DNA of 7,199 nt from Defluviitaleaceae bacterium. GTDB lineage: Bacteria; Bacillota; Clostridia; Lachnospirales; WQUN01. Shown piece after piece: positions 1-4,608 of this stretch (position 1 is its first letter; every line of letters begins with the position of its first letter). The stretch lies in contig WRHA01000322.1 in the NCBI GenBank assembly GCA_009783395.1, positions 1 through 7,199 on the forward strand. Reading direction: 5' to 3'. Under the pieces are notes generated by a model. That model did not search any database, was not told the origin of the DNA, and saw only the letters and a list, made by a program, of their open reading frames with translations. A program made the translations under genes and the position numbers.

Positions 1-1041
1 GGCATAATGTGGCGGCGTCTTCTTGCCGCGCTTGAGGAGCGTGTTGCGGCGGGCGTTGAAGTTCGGCTGATTGTTGACCATCTCGGCTCGCACAAACTCT
101 TCACGCGGCGATATTTGAAAGAGCTTCGCGCAAGCGGAATTCGCGTTTTGCGATTCAACCCGCTTGTGCCATTCTTGCTTCTGTTTATGAACAATCGCGA
201 CCACAGAAAAATCCTGGTATGCGACGGCAAATCGGCGTTTACCGGCGGAATTAATATCGCGGATGAGTATATTAACGAGATACAACGATTCGGCGTTTGG
301 AAGGACAGCGGCCTGCGGCTTCGCGGCGATGCGGTTTGGAGCTTTACCCTGATGTTTATTGAAATGTGGGATACATTCTGCCGAAAAAATGAGCGGATTG
401 AGAATTACGAGGCATACAAATCCGACCCCGACGCGAACGCGTATCCGACCTTGGATGATGATACATCTCCACAGTCCCAACCGTCCGCTTTGCGAGATGG
501 TTTTGCTGTGCCGTTTGGCGATTCGCCGCTGGACAATGAGCAGCTTAGCGAGAATATTTTTATGGGCATCTTGGGGCAGGCCGAGCGATATGTATATTTT
601 TTCACGCCATATTTTATTATAAGCGAGCGTCTTATTTCCGCGCTCCGTCTTGCGGCAAAGCGCGGCGTTGATGTACGCGTAGTTACGCCCGGCATACCTG
701 ACAAGCGGCTCGTTTATCGCCTAACCCGCTCGTACTACCGATACATGCACGACGCCGGCGTCAAAATTTTCGAGTACACGCCGGGTTTTTTGCACTCAAA
801 AAGCGTCGTGTGCGACGATAAAATCGCCATTGTCGGCACAGTAAATCTCGATTACCGAAGCCTGTATCTGCACTTCGAATGCGCCGTTCTGCTCTACAAG
901 GCGCGTGCGGTTGCAGATGTATACGAAGACGCCGTTCGCACAATGGCTGTAAGCCGACAAGTGCCTCCCGATCCGCCAAAATGGAGGATCGGGACAGACC
1001 TGCTTGAGGCAGTTTTGCATCTTTTCGCACCGCTTATGTAA
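1..1041 (+). CDS. cls: Cardiolipin synthase (PLD superfamily), 5'-truncated by window edge
   Basis: The product condenses phosphatidylglycerol molecules into cardiolipin at the cytoplasmic membrane. Counting from the ATG at 7, two HKD motifs are complete: H66-R-K68 with D73 followed by a GG, and H263-S-K265 with D270 followed by G277. These are the paired catalytic motifs of the phospholipase D superfamily. The C-terminus (DLLEAVLHLFAPLM) is typical of bacterial cardiolipin synthases. The frame is open back to base 1, and the residues around the ATG match the interior of the family (an 'MW..iL..L...a..GVEVR' segment), so the ATG at 7 is probably not the start. The N-terminal membrane helices and the first part of the enzyme lie outside the window; about 345 residues of a family usually near 480-510 are visible. 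The gene ends in tandem stops (TAA, TAG). It converges on the toxin gene, and the two overlap by 8 bases. The family call is firm; the precise paralogue is not known. Confidence 0.93.
   Translation, partial: GIMWRRLLAALEERVAAGVEVRLIVDHLGSHKLFTRRYLKELRASGIRVLRFNPLVPFLLLFMNNRDHRKILVCDGKSAFTGGINIADEYINEIQRFGVWKDSGLRLRGDAVWSFTLMFIEMWDTFCRKNERIENYEAYKSDPDANAYPTLDDDTSPQSQPSALRDGFAVPFGDSPLDNEQLSENIFMGILGQAERYVYFFTPYFIISERLISALRLAAKRGVDVRVVTPGIPDKRLVYRLTRSYYRYMHDAGVKIFEYTPGFLHSKSVVCDDKIAIVGTVNLDYRSLYLHFECAVLLYKARAVADVYEDAVRTMAVSRQVPPDPPKWRIGTDLLEAVLHLFAPLM
966..994. other. Strong inverted repeat inside the 3' end of cls
   Basis: TCCCGATCC (966-974) is perfectly complementary to GGATCGGGA (986-994). 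After a G/A mismatch, an inner CCA/TGG pairing closes on an AAA loop. The repeat lies within codons for the proline-rich linker near the cls C-terminus. On the minus strand it falls about 40 bases beyond the toxin stop codon, where it could act as a transcript boundary. There is no T-run on either side, so it is not a canonical terminator. The structure is seen in the sequence; the role is inferred. Confidence 0.5.
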
Positions 1042-1369
1042 TAGACCTCCCAAATGCTGTTTCGCTCAAGACGGAATTTAAATCCATGCTTCCGTACATG
1101 ATACGGGTTACTTGCACTCTATTTTCTGTTATAAGATAAAAAGCGCAGTAACTTCCGGCAAAAACTTGACGGAGTTCCATGCTTTTCCACGGCTCTTCTT
1201 GATAGACCGGGTATCTACCCGGCATTTCGCTCAGCGATTTTAACTTTTCTACTATTCGCTGCTTGATTTTACTTCCAAGTCTCGGCTCTAATCGAGTAAA
1301 AGCAAAATATTCATAAATGCCGCGCAAGTCACGTTTTGCCTGTTCTGCAAGTTGAACTTTGTAAATCAT
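1034..1369 (-). CDS. RelE/ParE-family toxin of a type II toxin-antitoxin pair
   Basis: This 111-residue protein has the RelE/ParE fold pattern: an N-terminal strand (MIYKVQLAEQAKRDL), two helices (about residues 8-49, ending in the 'L..MPGRYP' turn), then the C-terminal sheet with ELRQV (R67), the Y74-to-I80 strand (SYCAFYLI) and the VTRIMYG strand (R89). RelE members usually cleave mRNA on the ribosome and ParE members inhibit gyrase; the sequence does not settle which applies. In place of the common 'yg.RD' near the end it has YGSMDL. The ATG overlaps the antitoxin stop as ATGA (1366-1369), so the pair is translationally coupled. It has no promoter or strong ribosome site of its own, which fits expression from the antitoxin promoter. 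The 3' end runs 8 bases into the opposing cls gene. Family call is secure, target is unknown. Confidence 0.88.
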   Translation of the reverse strand: MIYKVQLAEQAKRDLRGIYEYFAFTRLEPRLGSKIKQRIVEKLKSLSEMPGRYPVYQEEPWKSMELRQVFAGSYCAFYLITENRVQVTRIMYGSMDLNSVLSETAFGRSIT

Positions 1370-1686
1370 ATGCCGTAATCTCGTTCCATTTCGGCAACGA
1401 CATCATCTAGGTCATGCAAACGGTCAGCGACAATATCGGCATAACCCTTTTCCAATTCGGCATTTAATTGGGCAGGGGCCATAGCACCAAAAGCAACAGG
1501 CTCGTTAGCAGGTAATCTCATGGCAAATGGAATGCCTCTTTGCATGATGATTTGACGCAGAAACATACTGATTGCATTTGACATTGGAATGCCTAATTGA
1601 ACTAAAACTTGCTCGGCTTGGTCTTTTATCTCCGGCTCGACACGAGCATAAATGTTGGAGGTTCTTGTATTAGAAACTTTTGTCAA
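1366..1686 (-). CDS. RelB/DinJ-family antitoxin (TTG start)
   Basis: With the TTG start at 1686 the protein has 106 residues. Residues 9-58 form a ribbon-helix-helix of the RelB/DinJ type: the strand TSNIYARVEPEIK, a helix with QAEQVLVQLGIPMS, and a second helix AISMFLRQIIMQRGIPF followed by the family's 'PF..RLP' ending. The tail (about 60-106) is the acidic toxin-wrapping region. As known for the family, it should neutralise the toxin encoded immediately downstream and repress the shared promoter. An in-frame ATG at 1746 would add 20 residues (MRFAIQLLIIWLK...), but that codon lies in the predicted -35 element and the transcript would begin near 1711. The TTG has GGGAG 8 bases upstream (1695-1699). 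The stop overlaps the toxin start by 4 bases. The pairing is typical of DinJ/YafQ- or RelBE-like modules; I do not assign a specific symbol. Confidence 0.88.
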   Translation of the reverse strand: MTKVSNTRTSNIYARVEPEIKDQAEQVLVQLGIPMSNAISMFLRQIIMQRGIPFAMRLPANEPVAFGAMAPAQLNAELEKGYADIVADRLHDLDDVVAEMERDYGI

Positions 1687-1694
1687 TATAATCA

Positions 1695-1699
1695 CTCCC
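1695..1699 (-). promoter_or_regulatory. Ribosome binding site fixing the antitoxin TTG start
   Basis: GGGAG on the minus strand lies 8 bases before TTG (1684-1686). No comparable site precedes the upstream in-frame ATG at 1746. It therefore supports the shorter, TTG-initiated antitoxin. Confidence 0.65.
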
Positions 1700-1717
1700 G
1701 ATAAAATTTTCAACCAT

Positions 1718-1746
1718 ATTATAAGCAATTGTATAGCGAAGCGCAA
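1718..1746 (-). promoter_or_regulatory. Sigma-70-type promoter of the toxin-antitoxin operon
   Basis: A perfect TATAAT (1718-1723, minus strand) is preceded by exactly 17 bases and a TTGCGC -35 hexamer (1741-1746; the TTG matches consensus, the rest does not). Transcription would start near 1711, about 25 bases before the TTG codon. An AT-rich, nearly palindromic block around CAATTG (about 1724-1736) lies in the spacer and is a plausible operator for the ribbon-helix-helix antitoxin; that role is inference. Confidence 0.65.
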
Positions 1747-1780
1747 GCAATAATTTGTTGCGTTATTTTGTGTTGGGGCT

Positions 1781-1930
1781 TTAATCTATCTTGACAGTGT
1801 ATGACGGCCAATCGGGCGTGCATAAGGAAAGCGGATATTTTATAGGGTATCCGCTTTCGATGTCAATTGCCCCCATGTATTCGCCGTACATATGAAGTCC
1901 GGTATATCGCCTTGTTCCTTTTCGGGCAAA
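1781..1930 (-). pseudogene. Possible remnant of a small gene's 3' end
   Basis: An open stretch of 49 codons, closed by TAA at 1781-1783, reads protein-like near its end (GAIDIESGYPIKYP, then LCTPDWPSYTVKID). The only ATG (1889-1891) gives 36 residues and has no good ribosome site. In another frame, the stretch just upstream (about 1850-1992) is also open and begins VIVTHPDFVACLS. A frameshifted, decaying gene is one reading; chance open frames are the other. No family was recognised. Confidence 0.25.
1827..1858. other. Perfect 11-bp inverted repeat
   Basis: GAAAGCGGATA (1827-1837) and TATCCGCTTTC (1848-1858) are exact reverse complements around a 10-base AT-rich loop. No T-run follows on either strand, so a simple intrinsic terminator is unlikely. 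It could be a protein-binding palindrome or an RNA hairpin in the leaderless gap. Confidence 0.55.
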
Positions 1931-1994
1931 TTACGAAGCCCGGTGACCGGCCTACTCAAACAGGCAACAAAATCGGGGTGAGTTACAATCACTC

Positions 1995-2021
1995 AAAAAG
2001 CGATGTGCTGCGCCCCGCGCA
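1995..2021 (-). terminator. Weak terminator candidate after the 86-aa gene
   Basis: TGCGC-GGG-GCGCA (2009-2021) forms a short GC-rich stem 12 bases after the stop codon. A run of five T on the minus strand follows (1995-1999), but 9 bases separate stem and T-run, which is longer than ideal. Confidence 0.3.
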
Positions 2022-2033
2022 TCCAGTCTAATA

Positions 2034-2294
2034 CTATTCATATAGCATCAACCCAAAACTAAAAGGCTTTTCCGCACTGTGGCCGGTTATCCGCTTGTAT
2101 AGCTTGCCTTGTTTTTCTTCATTTGGGACATTAAACAGTTCGTCCCTCGTGTCTGCAATATACATCACATATCCGCGGTCGTTTTGTTGCGTATCAACTG
2201 TTTCCGTAACCTCTGCCATAATAAAATGCTCCGGGTACTTCAAGCTAAGTTCGTACATTGTCATAATTTCCCTGTCATTTATTTTTTGCAACAT
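2034..2294 (-). CDS. Uncharacterised 86-residue protein
   Basis: I do not recognise a named family. The protein is small, soluble-looking and mixed in charge, with no signal peptide, membrane segment or cysteine. The N-terminal part (MTMYELSLKYPEHFIMAEV, about residues 11-29) recalls small uncharacterised bacterial proteins that open with a 'eL..kYP..w.l.ev' pattern; this is an impression, not a search result. It continues through a strand-like stretch (RGYVMYIADTRDELFNV, about 40-56) and a basic segment (KQGKLYKRITG), ending FGLMLYE. The start is well set: GGAGGGAG lies 7 bases before the ATG at 2294. A second ATG pair (at about residues 11 and 13) has only a weaker AGGGA site. It follows the CAP gene by 153 bases with a terminator-like hairpin between, so it probably has its own promoter. 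It looks like a real gene, function unknown. Confidence 0.7.
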   Translation of the reverse strand: MLQKINDREIMTMYELSLKYPEHFIMAEVTETVDTQQNDRGYVMYIADTRDELFNVPNEEKQGKLYKRITGHSAEKPFSFGLMLYE

Positions 2295-2325
2295 AAAGAT
2301 GCTCCCTCCGATTGTTTTTTAGCAC

Positions 2326-2354
2326 AGTGTAAACCTTTTTCTGCTTATCAGCAA
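2326..2354 (-). promoter_or_regulatory. Candidate promoter of the 86-aa gene
   Basis: On the minus strand TTGCTG (2349-2354), a 17-base spacer and TACACT (2326-2331, four of six consensus bases) lie about 30 bases before the start codon. The -35 half overlaps an imperfect hairpin (2335-2361; CTTTTTCT against AGAAAAAG with GCT/AGC inside and one bulged base), which could be regulatory or coincidental. Confidence 0.35.
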
Positions 2355-2393
2355 GAAAAAGCCGCTTATGTAAGGCAACCTGCGAAAACCCTA

Positions 2394-2419
2394 AATGAGC
2401 TGTGCCGACACAGCTCATT
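2394..2419 (-). terminator. Terminator-like hairpin after the CAP/stalk gene
   Basis: AATGAGCTGTG (2394-2404) and CACAGCTCATT (2409-2419) form a perfect 11-bp stem with a 4-base loop, 28 bases beyond the stop codon at 2448. On the minus strand the stem is followed by TAGGGTTTT, and AAAAC upstream can pair with GTTTT downstream, so it may work in both directions. The T-run is interrupted, which lowers efficiency expectations. It likely closes the surface-protein transcription unit. Confidence 0.6.
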
Positions 2420-2447
2420 ATGAGTTTTCGGAGATTGTCCGGAGCAA

Positions 2448-4583
2448 TTAGGGCAAGTTATACACAATAATAACCAGCCGTTCCGATGCTATCCATTCTA
2501 TTTGGGTGCCAAGGAACTCGGCAACAAAGCGCACGGGCAAAAGCGTCCGTGCGTTTTCAATTGACGGCGCAACGTCCATATCAGCGGAAGCACCGTTTAC
2601 GAGCGCGTCGGTACGCCCGATCCACATCGAAACAATATTCCCCTGCGCTGCAAGATCAACGCGAGATTCCCCGCCGTCCCATCCAACGGAATCGGGGTCG
2701 TCGTTTGTCATTGCCTCAACGACGGCACGAACGGGAAGCATGGTGCGCCCTTGACGGATTACCGGATACGTTCCTCTGCCGGGGTCGATTTCGCGCATGT
2801 CGTTATTCACATTCATTTGAGAACTTTCGATCCACTTCATTATAAAACCTCGCGTGGGTATTGCGCCGCAATCGTTGTCGCAATCATCATCATCACAGCA
2901 AGGCTCATACTCGCCCGGAACAACAACGCGCCGCCGTTCGCTCGGCGGACCGAGCTCCTCCGGGTTTGGCGCAAGCACTTCCCGAATGTAGTAGTAGTAA
3001 ACACCGCCGGGACGCGCATTCGGATCAAATGTAATTATTCTGGCGGTATCTCCGTCGATACGAATATTTATCGGATCTTCGCTGATTGAAACGCCTTCGC
3101 TGTCGGCACATGTTGCACGAAAAACGCGATATCCGTATCGATTGTCGGGGTTTATCTCCCAGTCCAACAAAACGCCGCTATCAGTTTCAAGAGGGTCATC
3201 GCTCCACTCCGGCGGCTCGCCTTCGAGGTATTCGTCATTGTCATTGTCATCATCATCCTCGTCGTCGTCGTCATCCGTTGTCTCTTCTTCGCCGACGGTA
3301 AAAGTTACTGTGTTGCTCGGGGCGGATCGTGCAATGCGCCCGTCGTGTCCCGCAACGACGTGAATCGTATAGGTTCCCGGCTCAAGCTCAATGTCTTCTT
3401 CCAGATTAAGCCCGATTTCCTCGGTTGTATATTCGCGTTCATAGTCGGGGTCTTTCGAAAAAGTAACGACGTAAAAATCCGCGTCATCGATGGGTGTCCA
3501 AGAGAGAGACACCCCGTCAACATGCAACACCGGAGCCGACAATTCTTGCGGAGATCCGTCGCCGCCGCCAAACTTTTGCGTCCAAAAGCCCTGAGGCCCG
3601 TGGGAATGATTTGGGTCGCCTCCGGTCGCCAGTCCGACGCCCAAGTGTGTAAACCGCGGGTTTAAAATATTATCCCTGTGTTTAGGCGAGTTCATCCAGC
3701 CGTCAACGATTTCTTCCGGCGTCATCCAGCCGCTACCCACATTTTCCCCGCCGTCCGAGTACAAATCCCCTGCCGCCGCCAAAAATCTCACCTCAAAGGT
3801 TCTGCCGTCGGAGCTGTCATGCCCTGTAAAATTATTCGCAGCCATATCCGAACTGTGCCCCAGCGCCGCCGCCGCAAGAGTGCCGCACATTTCCAGCGGG
3901 CTTAGGCCGCGATTTACCCTTTCTGCGTTTGTTAATGTAAACACTTGGGATATGTCTCCCGCGCCGTGCAATTGTCGCGGCGGCTCCGCCTCTTCCGCAA
4001 TATTCATCACGACCGTGTTGCTTAAAGCAGAGGGCAGCCACATGAAATAAAACACCGATGTACCTTCCTCCCGTACGCGAACAAGCCGAGACTCATCTCC
4101 CACGTCAAGTCTCACCTGCACTTGATACTCTCCGCCCGGCTCAAAAGAAATCCCTCCAAGCGCATTATTAAAATCGGCGGTTGTTGCCCTTTCTTGACCG
4201 TTTACAACAATCCTGACAACCAGATTGTTCGGCACTCGAACCGGCAAAACTCCCGCGAGATGCTCATGCGGCACATACATTTCAACTTGTATGTTAATCC
4301 CATCCCTGCCGTCGCCCCCTTGTTGAAGGCTGATTACCGGCGTGGGAAGGGGCTGGTCTGTGGTGGTTGTCGCACTTGTAAGGACGTTGTGCGCTGCGTC
4401 GCTGTCGCTTGGATACCCAAGCCACTGATTCTGAAAGGCATCCGTCCACCAGGAGTCACCCAGATTATCATTAAACATCGGTGTATTGCTTGCCTGTACA
4501 TACCTCATGCTTCCGGGTGCAAGCGACAAGGCAAGAATAAGTGCCGTTATCACCATAACTGCTTTTCGCAAAAATTTTTTCAT
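2448..4583 (-). CDS. Secreted CAP-domain protein with FN3-like modules and C-terminal stalk domain
   Basis: The 711-residue product starts with a signal peptide (KK, hydrophobic core 8-22, likely cleavage after VQA31). Residues about 80-197 look like an immunoglobulin/FN3-type sandwich ending SNTVVMNI. Residues about 213-338 are a CAP (SCP/PR-1, YkwD-like) domain with its conserved residues: H255 in FTGH, E280 in GGEN, H302 in SPKHR and W334 in FWTQ. An FN3-like module (347-430, ending SNTVTFTV) leads into an Asp-rich linker (437-450), the YGYRVFR module (about 466-556), a Cys/Asp knot (562-572) and a copper-amine-oxidase N-terminal 'stalk' domain (about 580-711; GRTMLPVRA, then ARTLLPVRF). 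No amine oxidase catalytic domain, sortase signal or C-terminal membrane helix is present. The protein is probably exported and cell-surface associated; the activity of bacterial CAP proteins is poorly established. It follows the preceding gene by 25 bases, probably co-transcribed. Domain calls are firm, function is inferred. Confidence 0.9.
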   Translation of the reverse strand: MKKFLRKAVMVITALILALSLAPGSMRYVQASNTPMFNDNLGDSWWTDAFQNQWLGYPSDSDAAHNVLTSATTTTDQPLPTPVISLQQGGDGRDGINIQVEMYVPHEHLAGVLPVRVPNNLVVRIVVNGQERATTADFNNALGGISFEPGGEYQVQVRLDVGDESRLVRVREEGTSVFYFMWLPSALSNTVVMNIAEEAEPPRQLHGAGDISQVFTLTNAERVNRGLSPLEMCGTLAAAALGHSSDMAANNFTGHDSSDGRTFEVRFLAAAGDLYSDGGENVGSGWMTPEEIVDGWMNSPKHRDNILNPRFTHLGVGLATGGDPNHSHGPQGFWTQKFGGGDGSPQELSAPVLHVDGVSLSWTPIDDADFYVVTFSKDPDYEREYTTEEIGLNLEEDIELEPGTYTIHVVAGHDGRIARSAPSNTVTFTVGEEETTDDDDDEDDDDNDNDEYLEGEPPEWSDDPLETDSGVLLDWEINPDNRYGYRVFRATCADSEGVSISEDPINIRIDGDTARIITFDPNARPGGVYYYYIREVLAPNPEELGPPSERRRVVVPGEYEPCCDDDDCDNDCGAIPTRGFIMKWIESSQMNVNNDMREIDPGRGTYPVIRQGRTMLPVRAVVEAMTNDDPDSVGWDGGESRVDLAAQGNIVSMWIGRTDALVNGASADMDVAPSIENARTLLPVRFVAEFLGTQIEWIASERLVIIVYNLP
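2868..2900 (-). other. Cys/Asp-rich knot before the stalk domain
   Basis: Residues 562-572 of the CAP protein read CCDDDDCDNDC: four cysteines and six aspartates in eleven residues, just before the stalk domain. It could be a disulfide staple or a metal-binding loop. The neighbouring paralogue has a smaller GCQGC at its residues 448-452, N-terminal rather than C-terminal to the YGYR module. Confidence 0.6.
3231..3281 (-). repeat. Asp-codon trinucleotide tract encoding an acidic linker
   Basis: A low-complexity run of GAC/GAT codons with a few AAT and GAG/GAA encodes residues about 435-451 (DDDDDEDDDDNDND at its core). On the plus strand it shows TCG repeated four times and TCA three times. 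It links the FN3-like part to the YGYR module. Length change by slippage in whole codons would keep the frame. Confidence 0.75.
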
Positions 4584-4598
4584 TTTTTTTTTTCCTCT
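4583..4598 (-). promoter_or_regulatory. Ribosome site separated from ATG by a poly-A tract
   Basis: AGAGG (4594-4598) is followed by ten A residues and then the ATG, making eleven consecutive A (4583-4593). The spacing is at the long end of the usual range, so changes in tract length would alter translation efficiency. A TTGTCA hexamer (4632-4637) lies further upstream within the preceding gene but lacks a good -10 partner. Confidence 0.6.
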
Positions 4599-4608
4599 CG
4601 ATTTTTAA

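Larger units (their letters stand above)
1687..2033. other. Gap between the 86-aa gene and the antitoxin gene
   Basis: These 347 bases hold no convincing intact gene. On the minus strand, in order, I see a possible terminator of the 86-residue gene (1995-2021), two overlapping open stretches in different frames (about 1850-1992 and 1781-1930) that read like decayed coding sequence, an 11-bp hairpin inside the second (1827-1858), then the toxin-antitoxin promoter and leader. No tRNA, insertion sequence ends or attachment site was recognised. Confidence 0.6.

Noticed and set aside
1687..1746. ATG start of the antitoxin at 1746
   Set aside because: The codon is inside the predicted -35 element, has no ribosome site, and adds a hydrophobic stretch absent from the family.
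3231..3281. Dockerin, EF-hand or thrombospondin type-3 calcium repeats in the Asp-rich run
   Set aside because: The spacing of Asp/Asn with glycine required for those motifs is missing; it is a plain acidic low-complexity linker.
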